Positions 44,980 through 54,134 of a DNA stretch of 64,000 nt are shown piece by piece (the stretch's first letter is position 1; every line of letters begins with the position of its first letter). Source of the DNA: Pseudomonas viridiflava (lineage in GTDB: Bacteria > Pseudomonadota > Gammaproteobacteria > Pseudomonadales > Pseudomonadaceae); contig NZ_UTHA01000125.1 in the NCBI RefSeq assembly GCF_900582195.1, positions 1 to 64,000 on the forward strand, written 5' to 3'. Under the pieces are notes generated by a model, which worked only from the letters and a program-made list of their open reading frames with translations, had not been told where the DNA came from and did not search any database. A program made the translations under genes and the position numbers.

Positions 44980-45912
44980 TCAATTCGCGACTGTGCCTAG
45001 CGCTTCTGCTTCGAATGGCTGCCCGCGCAGGAGGGCGATGTCACGACTTGGCGCGGTGCCGAACAGGCGGCCATATTCGCGACTGAACTGCGAAGGGCTT
45101 TCATAGCCGACGGCAAACGCCGCCCGCGAAACGTCGAGGCGCTCGACCAGCATCAGTCGCCGCGCTTCGTTGAGTCGCAGCCATTTCTGGTACTGCAGCG
45201 GACTCATGCCGGTGAGCTGACGGAAATGATGGTGAAAGGTCGGCGCGCTCATCTGCACCCGCGCGGCCAGATCGTCGATGCGCAGGGCATCTGCGTAGTT
45301 GAGCTTGAGCCAGTCAATCGCTTTGGCGATGCGATAACCCTGGCCATCGACGGCCGTGATCTGCCGCAGCCGTGCGCCTTGATCGGTGTGCAGCAACCGA
45401 TAGTGGATTTCGCGCAGAATCAGCGGCGCCAGCACCGGAATCGCCTCGGGTTCATCGAGCAATGCCAGCAGGCGATCAAGCGCGCCCTCCAGAGCAGTCG
45501 ACAGGCTGCCAATTGCGGCGCCCGTGCCCGTTGCTGGCTGCCGCTTGGCCGGCAGGCCGCTCTTGGTGATGACTTCGGCGAGCATGCTGACATCCAGTTT
45601 CAGAACGAGGCCGACGCAGGGCTGCTCTGGACTGGCAAGCGTCACTTCGGAGTTGGCGGGCAGATCCAGTGAGGTCACCAGAAACCGCGAAGGGTCATAG
45701 CTGTAACCCTCACCACCGACCCACAAGCGCTTTTCGCCGCGACCGACGAGAATCAGGCTGGGTTCGATCATGCACACAACAGGGGGCGCTGGTTGGTCGC
45801 GACGAAACAGCGACAAGCCGGGTATGGCCGTGGCGAAGTCACCCGGCGCACTCACGCGCGGGTCAATGTGCAACGCCAAAGGCGATGCCTGGGACTGGGG
45901 GGTAGGGATCAT
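44980..45912 (-). CDS. AraC family regulator with AraC_N domain
   Basis: A protein of 310 residues. The N-terminal AraC_N domain (IEPSLILVGRGEKRLWVGG) and the C-terminal two-HTH domain (MSPLQYQKWLRLNEARRLML, VGYESPSQFSREYGRLFG) are close in type to the regulator at 3342-4259. It lies 77 bp upstream of the molybdenum-enzyme genes on the same strand and probably controls them. An aldehyde or its product is a plausible signal, but this is inference. Confidence 0.88.
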   Translation of the reverse strand: MIPTPQSQASPLALHIDPRVSAPGDFATAIPGLSLFRRDQPAPPVVCMIEPSLILVGRGEKRLWVGGEGYSYDPSRFLVTSLDLPANSEVTLASPEQPCVGLVLKLDVSMLAEVITKSGLPAKRQPATGTGAAIGSLSTALEGALDRLLALLDEPEAIPVLAPLILREIHYRLLHTDQGARLRQITAVDGQGYRIAKAIDWLKLNYADALRIDDLAARVQMSAPTFHHHFRQLTGMSPLQYQKWLRLNEARRLMLVERLDVSRAAFAVGYESPSQFSREYGRLFGTAPSRDIALLRGQPFEAEALGTVAN

Positions 45913-46142
45913 GTCGGGTCACTCCTGTTGACCGAACTCTAATCCGCGCGCGAAACGTTTCCTATCCATCACCCAGCATCGCCAGAGGATCAGGCAAGCA
46001 TTCAAGAGGAATGCACTAGGGAAGGGCCGGATTGACCGGGAGAATGTGTCTATCTGTTACAGGGGCAGTGCCCGGATGGGCTTCAAGCTGCTTGCCCCTG
46101 CGCATCACATCCACCCGTTTTTTCGCATCACAGGTCGTTCCC

Positions 46143-47357
46143 ATGACATTTCCTTCTACAGATCCTTCTAAAAGAACAGGCGGCTGGAGCGCCGTGCTGG
46201 CGATGTCGCTGGCCGCATTCGCTTTGGTCGCTTCAGAGTTCATGCCGGTCAGCCTGCTGACCCCGATCGCGGCCGACCTGCACATCACCGAAGGCCAGGC
46301 CGGGCAGGGGATTTCCGTGTCCGGTGCTTTTGCCTTGATCACCAGCCTGCTGATTGCCTCGGTCGCCGCGCGCGTCGAACGCAAGAAATTGCTGCTGGGC
46401 CTGACCTTGCTGATGATCGTCTCGGGTACGGTCGTCGCGGTCGCGCCGGGTTACCCGTCATTCATGTTCGGACGTGCACTGATCGGGATAGCGATTGGTG
46501 GTTTCTGGTCATTGTCGGCGGCGACTGCGATGCGCCTGGTGAAGCCTGAACAGGTGTCGCGAGCGCTGGCCATCGTCAACGGCGGTAACGCGCTGGCCAC
46601 GGTCATCGCCGCTCCGGCGGGCAGTTTTCTTGGCTCGCTGATCGGTTGGCGCGGCGCGTTCTTCTGTGTGGTTCCGGTCGCGGTGCTGGCCGCCGTGTGG
46701 CTGCTGATCAGCCTGCCGTCCTTCAAGGTCGAGCGCCAGGCCGGTAGCGGCAACGTTTTGCGCCTGATGAAGCAGCCGCCGGTGGCCTTGGGCATGGTCG
46801 CCGTCAGCGTCTTTTTCATGGGCCAGTTCATGCTGTTCACCTACTTGCGGCCCTTTCTTGAAGGCGTGACGGGCGTCAGCGTTTCTACGTTGTCCTTGAT
46901 GCTGCTGGGGCTGGGACTGGCCGGTTTTATCGGCACCTTTCTGATCGAAAGGTTTATGGGCCGCGGCCTCTACCGCACGTTGACCGTAATCCCGCTGATC
47001 ATGGCGGCGATCGCGCTGGCGTTGGTCAGCTTCGGTAAATCGCCGGCTCTGACTGCCGTATTGCTCGGCCTCTGGGGATTGGTTGCCACGGCCGCGCCGG
47101 TCGGCTGGTGGACATGGCTGGCGCAGACGCTGCCGGATGATGCAGAGGCCGGAGGTGGCTTGCTCGTCGCCATTGTGCAACTGGCGATCGCGGGAGGCGC
47201 GATCATCGGTGGTCTGGCTTTTGATCTGAGTGGTTATAAAGCCACATTCGAACTCAGTGCTGCGGTGTTGGTCGTCGCGTCTGTGCTGGCCTGGTTGGCG
47301 GGGCGCAATGCCACGGAGGTTCATCTTGTCGAGGCGAATGCGCCGTCGGGAGCTTGA
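46143..47357 (+). CDS. nepI: MFS exporter, NepI-like
   Basis: A protein of 404 residues with 12 membrane segments. The N-terminal half is strikingly like NepI, the purine ribonucleoside exporter: ALVASEFMPVSLLTPIAADL, GRALIGIAIGGFWSLSAATA, ALAIVNGGNALATVIAAP and GSLIGWRGAFF. The open frame reaches back to 46032, but the ATG at 46143 gives the normal N-terminus. It is divergent from the AraC regulator at 44980-45912. Confidence 0.83.
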   Translation: MTFPSTDPSKRTGGWSAVLAMSLAAFALVASEFMPVSLLTPIAADLHITEGQAGQGISVSGAFALITSLLIASVAARVERKKLLLGLTLLMIVSGTVVAVAPGYPSFMFGRALIGIAIGGFWSLSAATAMRLVKPEQVSRALAIVNGGNALATVIAAPAGSFLGSLIGWRGAFFCVVPVAVLAAVWLLISLPSFKVERQAGSGNVLRLMKQPPVALGMVAVSVFFMGQFMLFTYLRPFLEGVTGVSVSTLSLMLLGLGLAGFIGTFLIERFMGRGLYRTLTVIPLIMAAIALALVSFGKSPALTAVLLGLWGLVATAAPVGWWTWLAQTLPDDAEAGGGLLVAIVQLAIAGGAIIGGLAFDLSGYKATFELSAAVLVVASVLAWLAGRNATEVHLVEANAPSGA

Positions 47358-47471
47358 TGCCAATCTGAAACTGGGCGAGTGTAGAACGTCAGTTTTCAGC
47401 ATCTGTACTGGCGCAGTTCGTTGACCCAATAAAGCCAGACTTGACCGAGTCTTCGATCGCGAGAGTTGACG

Positions 47472-47501
47472 GTGCCCGCGGTTAAGCGGGCACTGCTTTC
47501 T
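47472..47501 (+). terminator. stem-loop after the NepI-like gene
   Basis: GTGCCCGC (47472-47479) and GCGGGCAC (47486-47493) pair perfectly around GGTTAA, followed by TGCTTTCT. It sits between the convergent nepI-like and receptor genes, 115 bp after the former. Confidence 0.6.
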
Positions 47502-47527
47502 AAATGGGAAAAAGGCTTACACGCTGC

Positions 47528-49918
47528 TTACCAGTTGTAACTCAATTTCGCGGTAATCTCGCGACCCGGGTTGTAGAAGTTCGCCGTGCCGGAACCGACC
47601 ACGTGCTGCTCATCGAACAGGTTGCTGAGGTTCACCGCAAGGTCGGTGCCCTTGGCGATCTTGTAGTTGAAGGCGGCGTCGAACAGCGTGGTGCCATCGC
47701 TTTTGCCGGAGTTGGCGGCATCGAAGTAATAAGAACCGACGTAGCGCGCGCCCAAGCCAACGCTGACATCAGTGCTTGGCACGTCGTAGTAACTCCAGAG
47801 CGAAGCGGAATGCTTGGGTGCCGTGGCGAATTCATTACCCTTGAGGGAGCTGCCGTCGTACAACGAACCGCGCTGTACCTCGGACTCCATATAGGAATAA
47901 CCACCGATCAGGCTGAGGTTCTGCGTCACCTGCGCTTTCGCCTCAAGGTCGAGGCCACGCGCCCGCGACTCGCCCACGGTCTGTTGCTCAATGATGCCGC
48001 TCGGCAGCACGACGGCGATGGTGACGTTTTCCTGGGTCAGGTCGTACACGGCTGCGGAGAACAGGGCGTCCATCCCCATCGGCGCATACTTCACGCCTAT
48101 TTCGTACTGCCTGCCCGTCTGCGGTGTGACGCCAACCTGCGGCGGCGAGACGGATTCCACCATGCTCACATAAGTGGACACCTCGTCGTTGACGATATAG
48201 GTCAACGCACCTCGGTAGGAGGTTTCGGAGAAGGTGTCTTTCTCAGTGGATTGCAAACCTTTGCTGGTCAGGTCCATTGAGTCGTTGCGCACACCCCCGG
48301 TGACGATGAAACGCTCGTAGAACGACAGGTTCTGCTGAAGGAAAACGGCTTTGGTGGTCGCGTCTCGCTTGTTGACGGCATACGGCGCGATTGAGCGTGA
48401 AACGCCAGTAAACACGGGGTTGGCAATGTCAATCGAGGTCGTCGGGGCGTAGACCGAGCTTTCCTTGGTGGTCGAATCGAGATACTCCACGCCCACCAGG
48501 CTGCTGCTGTCGATGTTCTCGAAGCGGGCATCGTATTGCAGCATCAGATTGCCGTTGAACTGATCGGCTTCGGTGTCCGTTCCAAACTGATAGCGGTCAA
48601 CGGTAGTGCCGACACGTGCGGCGCTGTCGCTCAGGTAAACGTAGCCAAAATCATCGGTCAACTTGCTGTAACGCAGATTGCTGCGCAGTACGAAGCCGTT
48701 GTCGAAGTCATGGGTGATGTTACCGCTGAGGCTAGTGCGCTCGACATCGTGAAAGTTGTAGCTGGGCTCGCCATAAAACTTGCTGCGGTCGTATTCCTTG
48801 TCCAGCGGATAGCCGCTACTGTTGGGCGAGCTTTCGGTTTTCAGGTAGTCCAGAATCATCGTCGCCGACGTGTAATCGGTCGGTGCCCAGGTCAGGCCCC
48901 CCATAAACAACTGGTTATCGTCCTGCGAGTGATCGTACTCGCGGTCGCTGTTTTGGCCCTTGGCAGTAAAGCGGCCGGCCAGGGTTTTCTCGTCGTTCAG
49001 CGCATCCCCCACGTCGATACCTGTCTCGACATGATCAAAGGATCCGTAGGTCACATAGCCTTGGCCAAACTGCTCGAAGCGCGGCTGTTTGGTCACGAAG
49101 TTTACCGAGCCGCCAGGGTCCGCCGGGCCAAACAGGGTGGAGTTGGCGCCACGCAGAATCTCGATGCGCTCATAAGCGAATGGATCTTCGCGTACGCCGC
49201 GCATCGAACTCAGGGTCAAGCCGTCACGGTAGGTGGTGGCCTGGAAGCCGCGGATCTGGAAATAGTCGTTGCGGTCATCCGTACCATAGAAGTCAGTGAT
49301 CACGCCGGGCGTGTATTGCAGCGCCTCTTCCGTGGTGCTGACGCTGCGTTGCTCCATTTCCTTGTTGGTAACAACTGATACCGATGCCGGTGTGTTGAGA
49401 ATGCTGGTTGCCACCTTGCCGCCAACCCAGAGTTCCTTGGCGACCACCGAGTTGGCGTCGTCGTCGGCACTGACCCTGACCTTGGCATTGATGATGAGGG
49501 GGGCAAGGCGGTAGTCCTCGACATCCGTAGCGTCGAGTTCCAGCGGGCCGGCGGTCTTTGCTTGAGGGATCAACAGGTAAGCGTTCGGGCCTTGCTGTTC
49601 GATCTGCAATTGGCTCCCCTGCAGCAACGATGACAGGGCGGCCGACGTATCGAGCGAGCCATTCACGCCAGCGGTGGTGCGGTTCGCAACACTCGACGCG
49701 TCGAAGGAGAGACTGATGCCAGCCTCGCGCGCAAACTGGTCAAGCGCCGGCGCCAGTGGGCCGGCAGCAATATTCCACTGCTTGACTTGATTGCTGTGGT
49801 CAGCGCTCGACGTTTGCGCCAGCGACGGCAATGCGTAACTGCTGACGATCAAACCCAACATCGCGCCCTGCAAGGCACGATTCAAGGGATGGCGCTGTGA
49901 AACCGGGGACGAACTCAT
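47528..49918 (-). CDS. TonB-dependent siderophore receptor with signalling domain
   Basis: A protein of 796 residues. After the signal peptide (cleavage near LPSLAQ) there is an STN signalling domain at about 47-120 (WNIAAGPLAPALDQFAREAGI, then a QGSQLQIEQQG region), a plug domain at about 165-285 (PASVSVVTNKEMEQRS, ILRGANSTLFGPADPGGSVN), and a 22-strand barrel ending NPGREITAKLSYNW. The STN domain lets the loaded receptor signal to a FecR-type anti-sigma factor. The fecR and sigma genes lie just upstream. I chose the ATG at 49918 (GGAG upstream). The siderophore is not known. Confidence 0.92.
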   Translation of the reverse strand: MSSSPVSQRHPLNRALQGAMLGLIVSSYALPSLAQTSSADHSNQVKQWNIAAGPLAPALDQFAREAGISLSFDASSVANRTTAGVNGSLDTSAALSSLLQGSQLQIEQQGPNAYLLIPQAKTAGPLELDATDVEDYRLAPLIINAKVRVSADDDANSVVAKELWVGGKVATSILNTPASVSVVTNKEMEQRSVSTTEEALQYTPGVITDFYGTDDRNDYFQIRGFQATTYRDGLTLSSMRGVREDPFAYERIEILRGANSTLFGPADPGGSVNFVTKQPRFEQFGQGYVTYGSFDHVETGIDVGDALNDEKTLAGRFTAKGQNSDREYDHSQDDNQLFMGGLTWAPTDYTSATMILDYLKTESSPNSSGYPLDKEYDRSKFYGEPSYNFHDVERTSLSGNITHDFDNGFVLRSNLRYSKLTDDFGYVYLSDSAARVGTTVDRYQFGTDTEADQFNGNLMLQYDARFENIDSSSLVGVEYLDSTTKESSVYAPTTSIDIANPVFTGVSRSIAPYAVNKRDATTKAVFLQQNLSFYERFIVTGGVRNDSMDLTSKGLQSTEKDTFSETSYRGALTYIVNDEVSTYVSMVESVSPPQVGVTPQTGRQYEIGVKYAPMGMDALFSAAVYDLTQENVTIAVVLPSGIIEQQTVGESRARGLDLEAKAQVTQNLSLIGGYSYMESEVQRGSLYDGSSLKGNEFATAPKHSASLWSYYDVPSTDVSVGLGARYVGSYYFDAANSGKSDGTTLFDAAFNYKIAKGTDLAVNLSNLFDEQHVVGSGTANFYNPGREITAKLSYNW

Positions 49919-49992
49919 TTTCTCGCTCCAAGAAAGGACATCGACAGACTGGCCTGTATTCCGGCCTTCCTTAGAGGTCGAACGATAATGAG

Positions 49993-50021
49993 AAACCACC
50001 TCATTATTTTTCAGGTGGTTT
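49993..50021 (-). terminator. inverted repeat between fecR-like and receptor genes
   Basis: AAACCACCT (49993-50001) and AGGTGGTTT (50013-50021) pair perfectly around an 11-base AT-rich loop. On the minus strand it lies 9 bp after the fecR stop, with only a short CTCATT tail. It may partly separate receptor expression from the regulators. Confidence 0.45.
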
Positions 50022-50029
50022 TGATGGGC

Positions 50030-51010
50030 TCAGGTAGCAGCGGTCACGGTTACCCAGTAACGGGTTCGGTAATCAATGTGCAAGCGCAGTGATTGCGCGA
50101 TCAGTGCCAGAACCTGATCGTTGTCGGCGAGCTGGAAGGTGCCGGAAACGCGGCGATCCGCGATCTCTTCGGCGCAGCGCAATACCCCGGGGCGATAACG
50201 CGACAACTCCACGATGAAATCACTGAGGCGCATATTGCGCGCACTGATCACCCCGTCACCCCAGCTCCACAGATCGAGGCCGTTGTCGCTGAACGTTCGG
50301 GCGCTACTTGAGGTAAACAGCAGCTGATTGCCTGCCTGAACGCTGCGGCTCGCGGGACTTTGACTGGAGCCGGGGAACACCGTGACTGATCCTTCCTTAG
50401 CCGCGACCAGCGTGCCTTCGTCAAGCTCGCGTGCCAGAAAGCGGGAACTCTCGGCGCGCATGATCCCGTCCCGTGATTGCACCCAGAACGGTCGCGCTTG
50501 CGGCGAGTGTTGATCGGCGCCGACATTCACGATGATTTCACCCCGTCGCAGGATGATCAGGCGTCGCTGGGCGTCGAAATCGCTGTCGACGGCGCTATCG
50601 CTATTGAGCTGGATGAGGCTGCCATCATCGAGTTGGAAGCGACGTTGCTCGCCGGTGTTGCTACGCTGCTGCGCAAGCATGGCGGGTACGGGTGTGTAAT
50701 CCCGGCCAAACCAGGCTGCCGTGCCAACGGTCGCCAATATCCCCAGTAGCTTCAGGCTGTCGCGCCGCCGCATTCCCTGATGGCTGCCATCAAGGGTTTG
50801 TCGCGCCAGTTGAGCGGGTACGCCGGCAAATTCATCCCCAAGCGTTTCCACACGCTGCCACGCCAACACATGCTCTGGGCGCTGCTGCAGCCAGTGCTCA
50901 AAAGAGTGCTGTGTTTTTTCGTCCGCTTGATTGAAGCGAAGGCGCACCAGCCATTGGATTGCCTGCTCGACAATGGCCGGATCCAGCGCCTGCGGCTCAG
51001 GCCTCGACAT
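50030..51010 (-). CDS. FecR family anti-sigma/sigma-regulator
   Basis: A protein of 326 residues. The cytoplasmic N-terminal part (IVEQAIQWLVRLRFNQADEK, FEHWLQQRPEHVLAWQRVE) is the FecR_N sigma-binding domain. One membrane segment (SLKLLGILATVGTAAWFG, about 97-115) and the periplasmic FecR domain (RRFQLDDGSLIQLNSDSAVD, IILRRGEIIVNV) follow. It relays the receptor's signal to the sigma factor. The ATG at 51010 overlaps the end of the sigma gene by 14 bases. Confidence 0.9.
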   Translation of the reverse strand: MSRPEPQALDPAIVEQAIQWLVRLRFNQADEKTQHSFEHWLQQRPEHVLAWQRVETLGDEFAGVPAQLARQTLDGSHQGMRRRDSLKLLGILATVGTAAWFGRDYTPVPAMLAQQRSNTGEQRRFQLDDGSLIQLNSDSAVDSDFDAQRRLIILRRGEIIVNVGADQHSPQARPFWVQSRDGIMRAESSRFLARELDEGTLVAAKEGSVTVFPGSSQSPASRSVQAGNQLLFTSSSARTFSDNGLDLWSWGDGVISARNMRLSDFIVELSRYRPGVLRCAEEIADRRVSGTFQLADNDQVLALIAQSLRLHIDYRTRYWVTVTAAT

Positions 51011-51512
51011 AACGCAAGCGATAGCAGTGTTGCAGGGCCGTGGCCAGGTCGCGCTCAATTGTCGCGCGGGAAACACCGAGCTTTTCGGCTATTTGCGCGC
51101 ATGTCAGACCGTCGAGTCGGGCAAATAAAAACGCCTGACGAACCCTTGGTTTAAGCATGCTGAGCATGCGGTCTATGCGCTCCAGCGCATCAAGAATCAG
51201 CAGCCGGCTTTCTTCCGAGGGAACCTCGTGTTGAGGCAGCAACGTGACGCTTTCCAGGTAGGCACGCTCGAGTTCGCGACGACGATACTGATCAATCATC
51301 AGTCCGCGGGCGATACTGCTCAAATAGGCACGTGGTTCGCGCAAGGGGCTGGTCTGACGGGATTTGAGCAGACGTACGAAAGTGTCCTGCGCCAAATCTG
51401 CTGCGTTGTCGCGACATCCAATGCGTCGGATCAGCCAGCCGTGCAACCACGAGTGGTGGGTGCGATAGAGCAGCCCTAGATCTGCTGTACCTAGCGTTTC
51501 ATCGCTGCGCAT
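50997..51512 (-). CDS. FecI-like ECF sigma factor
   Basis: A protein of 171 residues. Region 2 (DLGLLYRTHHSWLHGWLIRR, NAADLAQDTFVRLL, YLSSIARGLMIDQYRR) and region 4 (LKPRVRQAFLFARLDGLTCA and IAEKLGVSRATIERDL) are clear and match iron-starvation ECF sigma factors. It should direct transcription of the receptor gene downstream. The ATG at 51512 has CCGGGGA upstream; a longer frame to 51650 has no features. A Fur-box-like site lies about 25 bp upstream. Confidence 0.9.
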   Translation of the reverse strand: MRSDETLGTADLGLLYRTHHSWLHGWLIRRIGCRDNAADLAQDTFVRLLKSRQTSPLREPRAYLSSIARGLMIDQYRRRELERAYLESVTLLPQHEVPSEESRLLILDALERIDRMLSMLKPRVRQAFLFARLDGLTCAQIAEKLGVSRATIERDLATALQHCYRLRYVEA

Positions 51513-51535
51513 CGAATCCCCGGAAAGTACATGAT

Positions 51536-51550
51536 TGATAATTAATCGCA
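51536..51550 (-). promoter_or_regulatory. Fur-box-like site before the sigma gene
   Basis: TGATAATTAATCGCA on the plus strand fits the 7-1-7 Fur pattern TGATAAT-N-ATTATCA with a perfect left half and 4 of 7 in the right half. It lies 24 bp upstream of the sigma start codon, where iron repression would be expected. Confidence 0.5.
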
Positions 51551-51722
51551 TTCTACTCAGGCGACAGGCCTTAGGCAAATACGAGGCGTTCAGCGTTCGC
51601 ATTGGCGCGAATGGCATCACTCTGTAGGGGCTGCGAGTAAAAGAATGCATCCAGCGTCTGGACGATTTGAACGCTAACCACCGGGCACTTTTTCGTACAG
51701 ACCCTGGCCAGCGGAAGGCTGC

Positions 51723-52184
51723 TCAGTGCACCAATGACGGTTGGGTCGCGACCGAGACAGTGAAGACCACGACAAACAGCACGACGACTCCCCAGAAAAT
51801 CACCATGATTGTCAGCATGACGGCCTTAAGGCCTTGATAAAACCTGCGCAGCCAATGGCCTTCGGGTTTTGCTTCTGCGCGGGTTCTGAGTACGCCTTTC
51901 AAATAAAAGCCGAGCAGCGCAAGCAGTGCGCCATCTATCGCCAGCGCAGGCAGGCCGGCTAAGGGGAAAATGCTTTCCCACCGATAGAAAGAAGACCGGC
52001 TCAGAAAGACCACATAACAAGTCAGACTGCCGTAAGGCACTGCTCTCCACCATTTGCCGGCCAGCGCGCCGACCATCAGGCACATGATCACCATGAACGG
52101 GCTGAGGAGAATATGGAGCATCCAGTCCAGTACGTTGGGCAAGTAGTCCGGGGAGTGGATGCTGCGCCAGAGGTGTTCCAACAT
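51723..52184 (-). CDS. inner-membrane protein of unknown function
   Basis: A protein of 153 residues with four predicted membrane segments: about 22-42 (WMLHILLSPFMVIMCLMVGAL), 50-62, 73-97 (FPLAGLPALAIDGALLALLGFYL) and 119-145 (AVMLTIMVIFWGVVVLFVVVFTVSV in part). I do not recognise the family. It lies between the sigma gene and a methyltransferase gene, on the same strand but with gaps over 200 bp, so it is probably its own unit. Confidence 0.7.
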   Translation of the reverse strand: MLEHLWRSIHSPDYLPNVLDWMLHILLSPFMVIMCLMVGALAGKWWRAVPYGSLTCYVVFLSRSSFYRWESIFPLAGLPALAIDGALLALLGFYLKGVLRTRAEAKPEGHWLRRFYQGLKAVMLTIMVIFWGVVVLFVVVFTVSVATQPSLVH

Positions 52185-52394
52185 TGATCGGGTTCCTGCC
52201 TTCTATGACGTAAGTGCTGCTGCGGTGCTTCCGTGCTGCTGGACGGTATCGGCGTGTTTTTGGGTTACATAAGGGGTGTTATGTGAATTGGGGGCTGTAT
52301 CCGAGTGGTGAGCAGGCAGTTTGCTTACAGTTGCAGCACTCGAACCTCGTCGCTCCAGAACATCATCTCTACCTAGTTGTAATCGGCCGCCCAC

Positions 52395-53150
52395 TCACTG
52401 CGATTTTTTCGCCCATGCGCCGAAAATCATGTCTCCGATATAGATACCTTCAGATTGAGTGCGCTCATCATCTAACCGCGCTTGCAGGGTTTCTATTTCG
52501 ATCTCTTCTACCGTGGCGACGCCGTGCGCAAGGATTCGCGGCAGGCAGGCTCGTACGATATGTCCCAGCGCGTATGGGCTGCCGGGCGTTTGTATAAGGC
52601 ATTCTCCACGTACCGCTGCCACGGCTAGACCGGCCTGGGTAAAGATGCGATGAAGGTTGAAACCAATATGCAGATCAGCCCCTTCACGCTCGATCATGCG
52701 TTGTATCCAGCCCTGGGCGCGTTTGTGTAGCGGGAATTCGTCCAGGCTCGCAGGCACCAGAGTGGTGTCATGCTCTTGAAATACGAGAGTGCCTCCAGGC
52801 CGCAGGTGTTGCGCAAGCGCACGTACAGCCGCGACCGTATCAGGCTGATACATCAACACCCGCCGACCAACGATTGCGTCAAACACGCCAAGCGACTCGG
52901 CAAGTCCAAGCAGCTCGCTATCGATAAACTCAGGTTGGGCATGGTCTTGCGGGGCGTTGCGTTGGCGTGCAATGGCAAGTGCATTGGCATCGTGATCCGC
53001 TCCCACCACCGCCCCGGTGCCGCCGACCAGGCGCGCCAGCAAGTAGGTGACATCGCCTGAACCGCAGCCGACGTCCAATACGCGCATGCCTTCGCGGATT
53101 CCGGCATCGACCAGCAAGCGTTCGGTGAAGTCGGGTGAAGTGTTCGACAC
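52395..53150 (-). CDS. class I SAM-dependent methyltransferase
   Basis: A protein of 251 residues. Motif I (VLDVGCGSGDVTYLLA) and the acidic strand end (VVGADHD) are intact, then FDAIVGRRVLMYQPD and LRPGGTLVFQEHD follow the UbiE-like pattern. The frame is open to 53273, but a GTG at 53150 has a strong AGGAG seven bases upstream (AGGAGCTTTGCC) and gives a normal N-terminus (SNTSPDFTERLL); the longer start is less likely. The substrate is unknown. Confidence 0.82.
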   Translation of the reverse strand: MSNTSPDFTERLLVDAGIREGMRVLDVGCGSGDVTYLLARLVGGTGAVVGADHDANALAIARQRNAPQDHAQPEFIDSELLGLAESLGVFDAIVGRRVLMYQPDTVAAVRALAQHLRPGGTLVFQEHDTTLVPASLDEFPLHKRAQGWIQRMIEREGADLHIGFNLHRIFTQAGLAVAAVRGECLIQTPGSPYALGHIVRACLPRILAHGVATVEEIEIETLQARLDDERTQSEGIYIGDMIFGAWAKKSQ

Positions 53151-53309
53151 GGCAAAGCTCCTCAAGTGTGTTGCCAATGTGCGCAGCCCCATCGGTAGGT
53201 TCTGGCGGCGCGACTCCACGTGATTCATCGTGTTGCGGGCTAAGGCGCATTTGGCAGGCAGTTGCAGCTGCATGGCGCCTTCGGGTAGTGCTCCGGCAAT
53301 TTCCGTTAA

Positions 53310-53984
53310 TCAGCCCGCCGCGAGCAGCACCTCATCCTTTGCTGCCGCACGTTTATACGCGTCGCGGCCGGTGAGTTTCTCGGCGTAGGCGAGAAATGCG
53401 GCCCGGGGCGGCAAGGTGTTCATGGCAAGTCCCCAGCCGATGTGCGAGCCGACATACACGTCCGCCGCAGTGAAGCGCTCACCGGCAATGAAAGGGCTGG
53501 CCAGCACCGCGCGCTCGAGTTGGTCCACCGTGCGTTCATAGCTTCCGTAGCCAAAGAAGAACTCTTGCTCAGGCTTAGGGTTGAAGCCTGCGCGGTGGTT
53601 GGTTACGGCTTGCTCCAAGGGGCCGGCTGCAAAAAACAGCCAACGGTAATAGGCCGCCCGGTCCTCTGGCGCAGGCGCCAGTCCGGCTTCGGGAAAAGCG
53701 TCAGCCAGGTAGGCACAGATGGCAGCAGTTTCTGTTATGGTCTGCCCGTTATGCACCAGCGCGGGGACTTTTCCCATCGGATTCACGTCGCGGAAAAAAA
53801 TCGCGCGTGGATCATCTGCGCTGGTCTGCACGGGCACTTGCAGCGCAGCACCGCCCCAGCGGTCAGCTCCGCTGGCCGACTGGTAATCCAGAATGACCAC
53901 GTCATAGGTGCAGCCGATTTCTTCAAGCATCCAGCGCACCATGCGGCCGCGAGAATTGGGATTGGTATAGAACGTTGTTGCCAT
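53310..53984 (-). CDS. glutathione S-transferase family protein
   Basis: A protein of 224 residues. The thioredoxin-like N-terminal domain has FYTNPNSRGRMVRWMLEE, with the N-terminal serine typical of beta/nu-like GSTs, and the glutathione-binding GKVPALVHNGQTITETAAIC in part. The C-terminal helical domain starts near residue 100. It likely adds glutathione to an electrophile or acts in redox reactions. The ATG at 53984 has GAGGTG upstream. It is divergent from the AraC gene at 54135, its likely regulator. Confidence 0.9.
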   Translation of the reverse strand: MATTFYTNPNSRGRMVRWMLEEIGCTYDVVILDYQSASGADRWGGAALQVPVQTSADDPRAIFFRDVNPMGKVPALVHNGQTITETAAICAYLADAFPEAGLAPAPEDRAAYYRWLFFAAGPLEQAVTNHRAGFNPKPEQEFFFGYGSYERTVDQLERAVLASPFIAGERFTAADVYVGSHIGWGLAMNTLPPRAAFLAYAEKLTGRDAYKRAAAKDEVLLAAG

Positions 53985-54134
53985 CGTGAGCACCTCAGCT
54001 CGTTTCATTAACGACCATGTTAAGAGCGAAGGCGCATTCCTTCGTGGGCGGTTTACGCCAGAACACTTGCGAAACGCGCCATTGATTGGCGCTGCATTAC
54101 GCGTTGCCGCTTACGTGCGGCTCGGAGCCTGTAA

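Noticed and set aside
49980..49995. GATAATGAG near the receptor gene as a second Fur box
   Set aside because: Only the left half resembles the Fur consensus; the right half matches at about three of seven positions.
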